Counted from the stretch's first letter, positions 1 through 8,785 are shown. The stretch: 64,000 nt of DNA from Chryseobacterium sp. FH1 (GCF_000735135.1 NZ_JPLZ01000006.1:1798001-1862000); one strand, 5' to 3'. Numbers and translations: made by a program. The notes: a model not told the origin generated them from the letters alone.

Positions 1-46
1 AATGTTCTTCCAAAAATTAATTATCCAACAGAAAAATTTAGATAAA

Positions 47-667
47 ATGAGTCATACTTTAGATATAAAAACAGGTGGAAAATCATTGAATGAAGTTGAA
101 AAAGTTTTGATAATGATTCACGGCAGGGGCGGAAGCGCACAGGATATTCTGAGCTTATCTCAACATTTGAATGTAGATGGTTATGCTTTGTTAGTGCCAC
201 AGGCAACGAATGGAAGTTGGTATCCCTTATCATTCATCGCTCCGGTTGAGCAAAATGAGCCTTGGTTATCATCAGCCATTGAAACAATCGGAAAAACAGT
301 TAAGACTGCTTTGGATGCAGGAATTAAAGCTGAAAATATTTACTTTTTCGGATTTTCCCAGGGTGCGTGTTTGACATTGGAATTTTTAGCAAGAAATGCT
401 CAAAGATTTGGTGGGGCAGTGGCAATTATTGGTGGTGTGATTGGCGATAAAATCAACCGTGAAAATTACAAAGGCGATTTTGCTCAAACCCCGATTTTCC
501 TGGGAACAAGCAATCCTGATTTCCACGTTCCGGTTGAAAGAGTGTATGCAACAGCGAATATTCTGAAAGAAATGAATGCTGATGTCACAGAAAAAGTTTA
601 CTTAAATTTCGGACATTCCATCAATGAGGAAGAAATTGAATTGGCGAATTCTATTATTTTTAAATAA
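47..667 (+). CDS. alpha/beta hydrolase, carboxylesterase/phospholipase type
   Basis: A 206-residue cytosolic serine hydrolase of the phospholipase/carboxylesterase family (MhqD and YpfH relatives). It has an HGRGG oxyanion segment at about 25-29, the nucleophile elbow GFSQG with Ser104, a probable acid Asp158 in NPDFHVP and a probable His190 in FGHS, so the triad looks complete. The frame is open to the window edge, but the ATG at 47 gives the family length, so I chose it over the ATG at base 2. It probably pairs with the cupin gene 66 bp downstream. The substrate cannot be read from the sequence; MhqD-like members act in quinone and aldehyde stress. Confidence 0.85.
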   Translation: MSHTLDIKTGGKSLNEVEKVLIMIHGRGGSAQDILSLSQHLNVDGYALLVPQATNGSWYPLSFIAPVEQNEPWLSSAIETIGKTVKTALDAGIKAENIYFFGFSQGACLTLEFLARNAQRFGGAVAIIGGVIGDKINRENYKGDFAQTPIFLGTSNPDFHVPVERVYATANILKEMNADVTEKVYLNFGHSINEEEIELANSIIFK

Positions 668-733
668 TTTATAGACACGAATACACGAATAAAAATTGAA
701 TAAATATTTGTGCATTCGTGGCAAAAAAAAAGT

Positions 734-1081
734 ATGAAAATCACAAAAATATTCAGCGACGAAAACGGCGAATCTCATTTCGAAGACATCGAAATTCCGT
801 TAATCAATCAAGGCGAAATTGGATTTTTATCCGAAGATATCAATGTCAGAAAACTGCAATTCAGAAAAGTTTCCGCTGATTATGATTACGATTTTCATCA
901 CGCTCCGCAAAAGCAATATATCATACTTCTGGACGGAGGCGTGGAAATAGAAACTTCACTTGGAGAAATCCGGAAATTCCAGACAGGAGAAATTCTTTTG
1001 GTAGAAGATATTTCAGGAAAAGGCCACAAAACCAAAAACCTTGAAGAAAAGGAAAGAACTTCACTCTTTATACATTTATAA
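734..1081 (+). CDS. small cupin-domain protein
   Basis: A 115-residue single-domain protein with a cupin-like pattern: motif 1 around residues 54-69 (HHAPQKQYIILLDG) and motif 2 around 83-97 (FQTGEILLVEDISGKGH). It has no signal peptide. An in-frame ATG exists at 710, but the ATG at 734 gives the more usual MKITKI beginning. It probably shares a transcript with the upstream hydrolase. The stop codon lies inside the first unit of a 7-bp tandem repeat. The double His near residue 54 could bind a metal, but no function can be assigned. Confidence 0.75.
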   Translation: MKITKIFSDENGESHFEDIEIPLINQGEIGFLSEDINVRKLQFRKVSADYDYDFHHAPQKQYIILLDGGVEIETSLGEIRKFQTGEILLVEDISGKGHKTKNLEEKERTSLFIHL

Positions 1082-1120
1082 AAGATAAAAGATAAAAGAT
1101 AAAAGATAAAAGATAAAAGA
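1079..1120 (+). repeat. 7-bp tandem repeat, six units
   Basis: Six perfect copies of TAAAAGA follow each other directly, starting at the stop codon of the cupin gene. They are followed by a T run. It is a simple-sequence tract that could change length by slippage; being downstream of a stop codon, length changes would not alter a protein. Confidence 0.95.
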
Positions 1121-1195
1121 TTTTTAGTAATCCCCAATTGGAAAGTCCTACATCCAGCATCTGACACCTGACATTCAACCTCTAAAAAAATAACT

Positions 1196-2806
1196 ATGCA
1201 CGAAGATTTACTACTCATACTTGGACTCCTGTTGGTCGTAATGCTACTGGTAATGCTGGCGCAACGCATCAAAATTGCTTATCCCATATTTTTGGTACTG
1301 GCAGGATTGGGAATCAGCTTAATTCCAGGTGTTCCTGTTTTGAAACTAGATCCGGAAATTATTTTCCTCATCTTTTTACCGCCATTATTATACGAAGCCG
1401 CTTGGTATACCTCTTGGAACGATTTCTGGAAATGGAAACGCACCATCGGATTACTGGCTTTTGGATTGGTTTTCCTGACTTCTATTGTCGTAGCTTTTGC
1501 TTCACAGGCGTTGATTCCGGGATTCACTTTGGCAATGGGATTTTTGTTGGGCGGCATTGTTTCGCCACCAGATGCGATTGCAGCGACCACTGTTTTGAAA
1601 GGTTTGAAAGTTCCCAAGCGAACGATTGCAATGCTGGAAGGCGAAAGTCTCATCAATGATGCTTCGTCACTGATTGTTTTCAGGTTTGCTTTGGCAGCCG
1701 TGATGACCGGCGTATTTTCTATGCAGGAAGCGACGGGACAATTTTTCTTAGTTGCAGGAATGGGTGTTGTGGTCGGAATTGCAGGTGCTCATATTTTCTA
1801 CGCTATCCACAGATTTTTGCCGACAACACCAGCAATTGATGCAGCTTTGACGGTGATGACGCCGTATATTTTATTTCTTTCCGCAGAACATTTTCATTTT
1901 TCAGGAGTAATGGCGGTGGTGAGTGGCGGACTGTTTATGTCGTTCCGTTCGCACGAAATCTTCAAAACAGGAACCACCAGAATCAATATGACGGGCGTCT
2001 GGAATACACTGATTTTTGTGATGAATGCCTTGGTTTTTGTCTTAATTGGATTGGAACTTCCCGACATTGTCGATAGATTGGGCGAGACTTCTTTAATGGA
2101 TGGAATTAAGTATGGCTTAATTATCAGCTTAATAGTCATTGTGGTTCGTATGTTGTGGATTTATCCTGTGGCACACATTCCGAGATGGTTGAGCAAAAAA
2201 GTGCGTAAAGACCCAAGTCCGGGTTGGAAAAACCCGTTGATAATTGGTTGGGCAGGAATGCGAGGCGTGGTTTCTCTGGCAACGGCTTTATCGATTCCGG
2301 TGATGATGAATGAGCAGTCAGAATTTCCGCAAAGGAATTTGATTATCTTTATTACGTTTGTGGTGATTTTTGTGACTTTGGTTTTTCAAGGTTTGACGTT
2401 GCCTTTGATTATTAAATTGACCAAGATTGGTGAGATTGATAATATTTTGCCTTCCCACGAGCAACAGGCGAGTATTCAAATCAGGCTGGATAATCTTGCG
2501 GTGAACCGACTGAATGAAAAATACCAGTCCAATCTGGAAACGAACAGCCTGGTGGAAAATTTTAAACATACCATAGAAAACGATATTTCGCAACAGCAAA
2601 GTCATCTTGAGTCTTTGGAAATGTGCACCAACAGACGAAATGATTTAAATGAATACCACGAAATTATGCTGGATATTTTCGCGTTGCAGAGAAAAGAATT
2701 GTTCAAAATAAAACGTGAAAACCAGTTCAGTGAAGATGAGGTCAGAAAAGCAGAATCACAACTTGACCTTAATGAACTGAAAATTACGGGTACCAAACAT
2801 TTATAA
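1196..2806 (+). CDS. Na+/H+ antiporter, CPA1 family
   Basis: A 536-residue inner-membrane cation/proton antiporter with about twelve hydrophobic segments in the first 410 residues. Family motifs are visible: GGIVSPPDAIAAT near 120, the ion-binding segment EGESLINDASS near 150 with the CPA1-type Asn-Asp pair, and GWAGMRGVVSLATA near 350. Residues from about 415 form a charged, helical cytosolic tail rich in Glu, Gln and Arg, as in NhaP/YjcE-type exchangers. The start at 1196 follows an A-rich tract. It stands alone, 115 bp after the cupin gene, and is followed by a repeat element that could act as terminator. Its likely role is pH and Na+ homeostasis. Confidence 0.9.
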   Translation: MHEDLLLILGLLLVVMLLVMLAQRIKIAYPIFLVLAGLGISLIPGVPVLKLDPEIIFLIFLPPLLYEAAWYTSWNDFWKWKRTIGLLAFGLVFLTSIVVAFASQALIPGFTLAMGFLLGGIVSPPDAIAATTVLKGLKVPKRTIAMLEGESLINDASSLIVFRFALAAVMTGVFSMQEATGQFFLVAGMGVVVGIAGAHIFYAIHRFLPTTPAIDAALTVMTPYILFLSAEHFHFSGVMAVVSGGLFMSFRSHEIFKTGTTRINMTGVWNTLIFVMNALVFVLIGLELPDIVDRLGETSLMDGIKYGLIISLIVIVVRMLWIYPVAHIPRWLSKKVRKDPSPGWKNPLIIGWAGMRGVVSLATALSIPVMMNEQSEFPQRNLIIFITFVVIFVTLVFQGLTLPLIIKLTKIGEIDNILPSHEQQASIQIRLDNLAVNRLNEKYQSNLETNSLVENFKHTIENDISQQQSHLESLEMCTNRRNDLNEYHEIMLDIFALQRKELFKIKRENQFSEDEVRKAESQLDLNELKITGTKHL

Positions 2807-2820
2807 TGCAGACCAAATCC

Positions 2821-2907
2821 CTAGCCCCGATAGGAACGGCATCTTTTTTTTGCGGTTGGGGAATTGGCGGCGGAAAAAAAAGATACAGTGGATAGCGGGA
2901 TTAAGCT
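2821..2907. repeat. intergenic palindromic repeat (TAGCCCCGATAG type)
   Basis: The element runs from CTAGCCCCGATAGGAACGGC to GATACAGTGGATAGCGGG. Its centre has an inverted repeat, a T8 run with preceding ATC opposite an A8 run followed by GATA, around a GC-rich loop. This matches a repeat type I know from Chryseobacterium-group intergenic regions; that is recalled, not searched. It lies between two co-oriented genes and could terminate transcription in either direction. Confidence 0.7.
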
Positions 2908-2940
2908 CCTGAAAATTAACTTCAATACAACAAATATCAA

Positions 2941-3252
2941 ATGGAAAGCTTAAATTTTTTAGTCATTGGGAAAAATCAGGAAATCCTTGATACCTTAAAA
3001 AGAATTATCGAAAATAATGAAGGCTGGAAAGCAGAAATCAAAAATGATGAGACGGTCTGTTATGATTATATTAAAGAAAATCAGGTAGATATTGTGCTTT
3101 TGAGTTCCGGTTTAGATGAGGAATTTGAAAATGAAATAAAGATATTTTGCCAGAATCTGGACAAAGATGTGAAGGTTATCGACCATTACGGCGGTGGAAG
3201 TGGGCTTTTGAAGAATGAAGTTTACAGTCTTTTTCCTAATTTGCAACCGTAA
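2941..3252 (+). CDS. small receiver-like protein of unknown function
   Basis: A 103-residue soluble protein. It begins with a hydrophobic strand (LNFLVIGKN), a helix with QEILDTLKRIIE, a second strand, and then VDIVLLSSGLDEEFE, which looks like the beta3 strand of a response-regulator receiver fold. The phosphoacceptor Asp expected after that strand is replaced by Ser-Ser, so it may be a non-phosphorylated pseudo-receiver. There is no output domain. It starts 9 bp before the Crp-family gene downstream and is probably co-transcribed with it, which suggests a regulatory role. Weak similarity only. Confidence 0.6.
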   Translation: MESLNFLVIGKNQEILDTLKRIIENNEGWKAEIKNDETVCYDYIKENQVDIVLLSSGLDEEFENEIKIFCQNLDKDVKVIDHYGGGSGLLKNEVYSLFPNLQP

Positions 3253-3261
3253 AATAAATCT

Positions 3262-3846
3262 ATGTTCCAGAATATCATTAAAAACCTCTCCAGATTTGTC
3301 ATATTGACACCAGAAGAGGAAAAAATCTATGAAGATCTATTAACACTCCAAAAGTTTCCAAAGAAAACGCTATTGTTGCGAGAGGGTGAGATCTGTCAAT
3401 TCGAAGGATTTATAAAAGAAGGCTGTGTGCGTACCTACTATGTGGATGAGAACGGTTTTGAAGTGACGCTTTTGTTTGCTGTGGAGGACTGGTGGATCAC
3501 CGATCTTGCATCGTTCAATAGTCAGACGCCATCCAGGGTCTTTATCGAGACTTTGGAAGATACAGAGATCTACATTCTCAATCCGTCAAGCAAGGAGGAA
3601 TTGATGCAGAAGGTTCCTAAGTTTGAAAGAGCATTCCGTCTGATGATGCAGAAATATGTGGTAACCCTTCAAAATCGCCTGATCAACACGATCTCTCAAC
3701 CGGCCACTGATCGCTATCTCGATTTCATAAAGGTCTATCCGACCATTCCTCAACGTGTTGCACAATACTACATCGCCTCATATCTTGGTGTCTCGAAAGA
3801 GTTTGTGAGCACGATCAGAAAACGTCTGGCGACGAAAGAAAAATAA
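3262..3846 (+). CDS. Crp/Fnr family transcription regulator
   Basis: A 194-residue regulator of the Bacteroidetes Crp type: a cyclic-nucleotide-binding-like beta barrel at about 25-115 (FPKKTLLLREGEICQFEGFI) and a C-terminal helix-turn-helix at about 165-190 (YYIASYLGVSKEFVSTIRKR). It has no Fnr-type cysteine cluster, so an iron-sulfur sensor is unlikely. It follows the receiver-like gene after 9 bp and lies 250 bp upstream of the exported pirin. The pirin promoter carries the palindrome also found at 8.8 and 9.1 kb, so this protein is one candidate to bind it. That link is only positional. Confidence 0.85.
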   Translation: MFQNIIKNLSRFVILTPEEEKIYEDLLTLQKFPKKTLLLREGEICQFEGFIKEGCVRTYYVDENGFEVTLLFAVEDWWITDLASFNSQTPSRVFIETLEDTEIYILNPSSKEELMQKVPKFERAFRLMMQKYVVTLQNRLINTISQPATDRYLDFIKVYPTIPQRVAQYYIASYLGVSKEFVSTIRKRLATKEK

Positions 3847-3856
3847 AATACATACT

Positions 3857-3990
3857 CAAAATTCCCCTCCAATGGAGGGGTGGCGAAAATTCAAAGAATT
3901 TTTGACGGGGTGGTTTGTACATAGCGTGTAAACTACCCCGTCTTTTTGTTTCACAAAAATCCACCCCTTCAGAGAAGGGGGAATTTTCGC
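3857..3990. repeat. long imperfect inverted repeat (TCCCCTCC...GGGGGA element)
   Basis: A roughly 134-bp imperfect inverted repeat. The left arm contains ATTCCCCTCCAATGGAGGGG, GGCGAAAATT and GACGGGGTGGTT. The right arm mirrors it as AACTACCCCGTC, AATCCACCCCTTC and AGGGGGAATTTT. The centre is a short TGTACATAGCGTGTA loop. Such elements recur between genes in flavobacteria and resemble non-autonomous palindromic repeats. It separates the Crp regulator from the pirin promoter and is likely to fold and stop readthrough. Confidence 0.75.
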
Positions 3991-4019
3991 TCCATATTTT
4001 TTTTGCTTTAAATGTATTT

Positions 4020-4064
4020 ATTAAACTAGTTAAATGCACAGCAATTTCCATCACCATAAATTTG
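4020..4064 (+). promoter_or_regulatory. pirin promoter, copy 1 of shared operator-promoter
   Basis: The near-perfect palindrome ATTAAACTAGTTAAAT (4020-4035; 7 of 8 base pairs symmetric) is followed after exactly 22 nt from its TTAAACTAGTTAAA core by the -7 box TAAATTTG (4057-4064). The same core, spacing, -7 box and a downstream TCNTATCA occur at 8787-8830 and 9132-9175. The palindrome covers the position of the -33 element, so a bound protein could repress or activate. Confidence 0.75.
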
Positions 4065-4097
4065 TCCTATCAATAACGAATAAATAACAAAACAGAT

Positions 4098-4973
4098 ATG
4101 GACAGAAAAGATTTTTTAAAGAAAGGATTACTCGGAACAGGAATGTTTGTAGCAACCGCATCATTGGGAAATACAATGAAAAATGAGATTGACGAAATCG
4201 AACCTTTGGAACCAATCGGATACAATCATTTACCGAATACCGATTCAAAAATTAAAGACAATTCTGTGATTCACAAAGCGGATTCCAGAGGGAAGGCAGA
4301 CCACGGCTGGTTGGTGAGCAATCACACGTTCAGTTTTGCGAATTATCACAATCCGGAGAGAATGCACTTCGGTGTTCTCCGAGTTTTGAATGATGATAAA
4401 GTGGAGGCGGGAAGAGGCTTTGGAACACATCCGCACGACAATATGGAGATTATCAGCATTCCGTTGGAAGGCGATTTGGAGCACAAAGACAGTATGGGAA
4501 ATTCTGCGATTATCAAGAGTGGAGATATCCAGGTTATGAGTGCCGGAACAGGAATTATGCACAGCGAATTCAATAAAAATAATGACAGTTTGGTGAAGTT
4601 TCTTCAAATTTGGGTTTATCCAAATAAAAGAAACGTGACACCCCGATATGACCAAATTACTTTAGACAAATCAAAAGGACAGAACCAGTTCCAGCAGATT
4701 CTTTCTCCAAATGCTGATGACGAAGGCGTTTGGATTCATCAGGATGCTTGGTTTCACTTAGGAAACTTCGAAAATAATGTTGAAACCAATTATCAAATCA
4801 AGAAAAAAGGAAACGGTGTGTATGCTTTTATTTTAAAAGGAAGCGCAGAAATCGAAGGACAAAATGTTGAAACAAGAGATGGTTTCGGAGTTTGGGATAT
4901 TGCAGATCTTAATATCAAATCAACATCAGAAGGCACAAAAATTTTATTGATGGAAGTTCCGATGACGATGTAG
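4098..4973 (+). CDS. exported pirin family protein
   Basis: A 291-residue bicupin pirin. The N-terminal pirin cupin keeps the metal ligands His111 and His113 (GTHPHDNMEI), His155 and Glu157 (MHSEF). The C-terminal cupin lies at about 200-290. Unlike ordinary pirins it begins with MDRKDFLKKGLLGTGMF followed by a hydrophobic stretch. This resembles a twin-arginine signal with Arg-Lys in place of Arg-Arg, so export in folded, metal-loaded form is likely. Pirins of this type can oxidise quercetin or act as redox sensors; the substrate here is unknown. Its promoter shares the palindrome of the isochorismatase operon. Confidence 0.85.
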   Translation: MDRKDFLKKGLLGTGMFVATASLGNTMKNEIDEIEPLEPIGYNHLPNTDSKIKDNSVIHKADSRGKADHGWLVSNHTFSFANYHNPERMHFGVLRVLNDDKVEAGRGFGTHPHDNMEIISIPLEGDLEHKDSMGNSAIIKSGDIQVMSAGTGIMHSEFNKNNDSLVKFLQIWVYPNKRNVTPRYDQITLDKSKGQNQFQQILSPNADDEGVWIHQDAWFHLGNFENNVETNYQIKKKGNGVYAFILKGSAEIEGQNVETRDGFGVWDIADLNIKSTSEGTKILLMEVPMTM

Positions 4974-5078
4974 TATAAATAAAATATTCTCAATTATTTA
5001 TCGGTTTTCGGTTGATGATGACTAAGCTATCGATTGAAAGAAAATTTCGCATAATTTTTTTACTGCTATTCATTTCCG

Positions 5079-5086
5079 TAAATTTG
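5079..5086 (+). promoter_or_regulatory. -7 box of gnd-zwf-pgl promoter
   Basis: TAAATTTG is an exact match to the Bacteroidetes TAnnTTTG box, 32 bp before the gnd start codon. It lacks the CTAGTT palindrome of the neighbouring promoters, so the pentose phosphate operon appears to be outside that regulon. Confidence 0.6.
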
Positions 5087-5118
5087 ATCTATAAAAATAA
5101 AATAAATCTTAAGTAAGA

Positions 5119-6537
5119 ATGGAAAAGTATAATTATGGAGTCATCGGTCTCGGAGTCATGGGTAGAAATCTGCTTTATAATATTGCTGATAATGGTTTTT
5201 CTACAGCAGGATTCGATTTGGATGAGGAGAAGGTAAGAGAGCTTCACAATGGAGCAACTCCAGGAACTTCTGTTACAGGAACAGCTTCTTTGGAAGATTT
5301 TGTGTCAGCATTGGAGAGCCCTAGAAAAATTATTTTAATGGTTCCCGCAGGCAAACCGGTAGATGCTGTTTTAGAAAGCATTATACCATTACTTAGCCCA
5401 AAAGACATTGTAATTGACGCAGGGAATTCTTATTTCAAGGATACCGAAAGACGTATTGCTGATTTGGCATCTAAAAACCTTCATTTTATGGGAATGGGTG
5501 TTTCAGGTGGTGAACAAGGTGCGAGAAGAGGCCCAAGCATAATGCCTGGAGGTGATTTGGAAGCTTTTAAATTAATACAGCCCATGCTGGAATTAATTTC
5601 AGCAAAAGTTAATGGTGAAGCCTGCACAGCTTACATGGGCAAAGGTTCTGCCGGAAACTATGTGAAAATGGTTCACAACGGTATCGAATATGCCATTATG
5701 CAATTAATTAGTGAGGCTTACGATCTGTTGAGAAAGGGGGCAAAACTAAGCACTGATCAGTTATACGAAGTTTTTAAAAAATGGAACGAAGGAGAAATGA
5801 ATTCTTTCCTCATTGAAATCACCAGAGATATTTTCAAACAAAAAGATGATTTGACAGATGGTTTTCTTGTCGATCAAATTTTAGATAGAGCCGGAGCAAA
5901 AGGAACAGGAAAATGGACCTCTGAGCAGGCAATGGAAATCGGTGTCTCAATCCCGACAATCGACATTGCTGTAACTTCAAGAATTTTATCTGCTTATAAA
6001 GATGAGCGTATTAAGGCGTCTCAATTATATATCAAAGAAGAAGTTGCCACTCCTGAAAACATAGAATTGTTTATTAAAGAAGTTGGCGATGCATTATATT
6101 TGGCAACTTTGATCAGTTATGCTCAAGGTCTTGCATTGCTGGTGAAAGCTTCTGAAGAATACAAGTTTGATATTCCTTTAAAAGACGTTGTCAAAATCTG
6201 GAGAGGCGGTTGTATTATACGTTCTGTCTTGTTGGAAAAATTCTACACAGCTTATACTGAAAATCCAAACTTGTCTAATATTTTATTGAATAGAGAAATT
6301 TCTGAAATCGTAAAATCTAAAGTTAAACCGTTGCGAAATACTGCGTCGTTTGCTGTTTCAAACGGAATCCCAAGTTTAGGAATCCAATCAGCTTTAGGCT
6401 ATTTTGATGCATACTCAACAGATACTTTGCCGGTAAATCTTATTCAGGCTCAGCGTGATTATTTTGGGGCTCACACGTATCAACGGATTGACCAGGAAGG
6501 TATTTTTCACACATTATGGAACACCGAAAATATTTAA
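5119..6537 (+). CDS. gnd: 6-phosphogluconate dehydrogenase, decarboxylating
   Basis: A 472-residue cytosolic enzyme that oxidises 6-phosphogluconate to ribulose-5-phosphate and CO2. The Rossmann motif GLGVMGRNL is at about 10-18, the substrate-binding segment GGEQGARRGPSIMPGG at about 129-144, and the catalytic helix KMVHNGIEYAIMQLISEAYD at about 183-202 with the conserved Lys and Asn. Length and motifs match the long, enteric-type Gnd family. It is the first gene of the operon gnd-zwf-pgl, 11 bp before zwf. The gene order runs opposite to the pathway order. Confidence 0.97.
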   Translation: MEKYNYGVIGLGVMGRNLLYNIADNGFSTAGFDLDEEKVRELHNGATPGTSVTGTASLEDFVSALESPRKIILMVPAGKPVDAVLESIIPLLSPKDIVIDAGNSYFKDTERRIADLASKNLHFMGMGVSGGEQGARRGPSIMPGGDLEAFKLIQPMLELISAKVNGEACTAYMGKGSAGNYVKMVHNGIEYAIMQLISEAYDLLRKGAKLSTDQLYEVFKKWNEGEMNSFLIEITRDIFKQKDDLTDGFLVDQILDRAGAKGTGKWTSEQAMEIGVSIPTIDIAVTSRILSAYKDERIKASQLYIKEEVATPENIELFIKEVGDALYLATLISYAQGLALLVKASEEYKFDIPLKDVVKIWRGGCIIRSVLLEKFYTAYTENPNLSNILLNREISEIVKSKVKPLRNTASFAVSNGIPSLGIQSALGYFDAYSTDTLPVNLIQAQRDYFGAHTYQRIDQEGIFHTLWNTENI

Positions 6538-6547
6538 ATTTCAGAAA

Positions 6548-8029
6548 ATGAGCGACAATACAATCTTGCACCCAACGACTATCGTAATTTTTGGTGCGAC
6601 TGGAGATTTGGCCAAAAGAAAGCTTTTTCCTGCGTTTTATAATTTATATGTGGATGGCAGAATGCCAAAAGGCTTCAATATTCTAGCTTTGGGAAGAGCT
6701 GAGAATACAGATGAAAAATTTAGATCCTATGTCAAAGAAAATTTGGAGAGCTTTTCGAGAAGAACTGTAACATCCGAAGACTGGGCTGGCTTCCAGGCAC
6801 ACATCACCTATTTTCAACATCAGTTGGATGATGTGGACTCTTATCAGAATTTGTATGAGAAACTGGGAGATTTTGATAAAGTTTATGGCGTGAGAGGAAA
6901 TAGACTTTTCTATCTGTCGATCGCTCCTAATTTTGTTTCGGTAATTTCAAATCATCTTAAAAATACAGCCATAGCTTCTGACTCGGATAAAGACCGAATT
7001 ATCATAGAGAAACCTTTCGGACATGATAAAGCATCTGCCATCGAACTGAATGATCTGCTCTCACAGACCTTTGAGGAAGAACAGATCTACCGGATCGACC
7101 ATTATTTAGGAAAAGAAACCGTTCAGAATATTTTGGCATTCAGATTTGGAAATTCCATTTTTGAACCTTTATGGAATCATAGACATATAGAATCTGTTCA
7201 AATTACCGTTGCGGAAGAGGTCGGCGTAGAGACGAGAGCCAGTTTTTACGAACAGACCGGCGCTTTGCGTGATATGATCCAGAACCATCTTTTGCAGATA
7301 CTTTGCATGGTTGCAATGGAACCGCCCATTTCATTGGAGTCTGGCGAAATTAGAGATCGTAAGGTTGATGTTTTAAAATCAATCCGTAGAATCTCACCCG
7401 ACAAAGTTGACCATTATGCAGTGAGAGGTCAGTATGGAAAAGGAAAGGTAAATGGTGCCAAAGTAAATGGTTACAGGCAGGAAGAAGGCATTGCACCTGA
7501 TTCAAACACAGAAACCTTTGTCGCTATCAAATTTTATTTAGATAATGAAAGATGGGAAAATGTTCCTTTCTACGTTCGTACCGGAAAGAAGATGAAAGAA
7601 AAGCATTCTTACATTACAATCCAATTCAAACCGCTTCCTCATTCTACATTTTCAGAAAGTAAATCTCTTCTGTCAGCTAATAGATTGGTGATCAATATTC
7701 AGCCACAAATGGATATCAGGCTACAGTTCATGTCAAAAAAACCTGGACTTTCATTGGAATTGAAACCTGTCGAAATGATCTTTGACAATTTTGCCTGTCA
7801 GACAGATACACCCGAAGCTTACGAAACGCTTTTATTGGAAGCTCTTGTTGGAGATCTTACCTTGTTTATGCGTTCGGATCAGGTAGAAGAGGCGTGGGAT
7901 GTTGTGAAAACGATTCAGGAAACTTGGGAAAAAATCACAGATTCTTCTTTTCCGAATTATGAAGCAGGAAGCTGGGGACCTGACGACAGCGACGCTTTGG
8001 TGGAAAGACAAGGTCATGAATGGGTTTAA
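6548..8029 (+). CDS. zwf: glucose-6-phosphate 1-dehydrogenase
   Basis: A 493-residue enzyme catalysing the first step of the oxidative pentose phosphate pathway, making 6-phosphogluconolactone and NADPH. The nucleotide-binding motif VIFGATGDLAKRKL follows the N-terminus. The EKPFGHD segment and the substrate/active-site motif RIDHYLGKETVQN, with its conserved His, are intact. The frame is open further upstream to 6455, but that stretch overlaps gnd. The ATG at 6548, 11 bp after the gnd stop, begins the conserved protein (MSDNTILHPT). Middle gene of the gnd-zwf-pgl operon. Confidence 0.97.
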   Translation: MSDNTILHPTTIVIFGATGDLAKRKLFPAFYNLYVDGRMPKGFNILALGRAENTDEKFRSYVKENLESFSRRTVTSEDWAGFQAHITYFQHQLDDVDSYQNLYEKLGDFDKVYGVRGNRLFYLSIAPNFVSVISNHLKNTAIASDSDKDRIIIEKPFGHDKASAIELNDLLSQTFEEEQIYRIDHYLGKETVQNILAFRFGNSIFEPLWNHRHIESVQITVAEEVGVETRASFYEQTGALRDMIQNHLLQILCMVAMEPPISLESGEIRDRKVDVLKSIRRISPDKVDHYAVRGQYGKGKVNGAKVNGYRQEEGIAPDSNTETFVAIKFYLDNERWENVPFYVRTGKKMKEKHSYITIQFKPLPHSTFSESKSLLSANRLVINIQPQMDIRLQFMSKKPGLSLELKPVEMIFDNFACQTDTPEAYETLLLEALVGDLTLFMRSDQVEEAWDVVKTIQETWEKITDSSFPNYEAGSWGPDDSDALVERQGHEWV

Positions 8030-8047
8030 AATCTAATAAAAATTAAA

Positions 8048-8764
8048 ATGAATATTACAATATTTGATACTCTGGAAACTTTGTACAAAAAGTCAGCAGA
8101 TACTTTTGTAGAGCTTTCAGAAAAAGCCATCCGAAAACAAGACAAATTTGTGGTTGCATTAAGTGGCGGTTCTTCGCCGAAAGCCATTTTCAACTTATTG
8201 GCGACTGAGGAATATGCGAATAAAATAGAGTGGAGCAAAGTATTTTTTTTCTGGGTAGATGAAAGATGGGTTTCTCTCGATGATGAAAAAAGTAATTTTA
8301 AAATGACTTTAGAAACGCTTTTGGATAAAGTTCCAGTAAACAAAAACCAGGTTTTTCCGATGTATAAAGCCGGAACGGAACCTGAGGATTATGCCAAGGA
8401 ATATGAAGATCAAATCAGAAATGTTTTAGGAGCTGACGGTATTTTCGATTTTATTCTTTTGGGAATGGGTGATGATGGTCACACAGCTTCACTATTTCCA
8501 GGCGAAGCAGTTTTAAAGGAAAAAGAAAAATGGGTCTCAGCTTACTATCTGAAATCTCAGGAAATGTTTAGAATCACACTCACAGAACCAGTCATTAATA
8601 AAGCGGAGAATATTTTGGTTATTACATTCGGTAAATCAAAAAAACACGCTTTAAATGAAGTTTTAAATGGAGAATACAATCCCCAATTGTATCCGCTTCA
8701 GTTAATTGAAAGGAAAGAAGGATTTCAACTTTTTACTGATAAAGAGACAAGTGTTGAACTATAG
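8048..8764 (+). CDS. pgl: 6-phosphogluconolactonase
   Basis: A 238-residue lactonase of the DevB/SOL type that hydrolyses 6-phosphogluconolactone to 6-phosphogluconate. It shows the family motifs LSGGSSPKAIF near 38, VDERWVSLDDEKSN near 76 and GMGDDGHTASLFPG near 140, where the His and Asp are thought to act in catalysis. It starts 18 bp after zwf and completes the oxidative pentose phosphate operon. No terminator is obvious directly behind it; a new promoter begins 22 bp after its stop. Confidence 0.95.
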   Translation: MNITIFDTLETLYKKSADTFVELSEKAIRKQDKFVVALSGGSSPKAIFNLLATEEYANKIEWSKVFFFWVDERWVSLDDEKSNFKMTLETLLDKVPVNKNQVFPMYKAGTEPEDYAKEYEDQIRNVLGADGIFDFILLGMGDDGHTASLFPGEAVLKEKEKWVSAYYLKSQEMFRITLTEPVINKAENILVITFGKSKKHALNEVLNGEYNPQLYPLQLIERKEGFQLFTDKETSVEL

Positions 8765-8785
8765 ATTGTTTGTTTAAAATGAATT

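Noticed and set aside
3857-3990. CRISPR-like or attachment-site explanation for the long palindrome
   Set aside because: There are only two inverted arms, no regularly spaced direct repeats, and no integrase nearby.
4245-4655. Minus-strand frame of 136 codons inside the pirin gene
   Set aside because: The pirin metal site is encoded on the plus strand over the same bases. The antisense frame has no start context.
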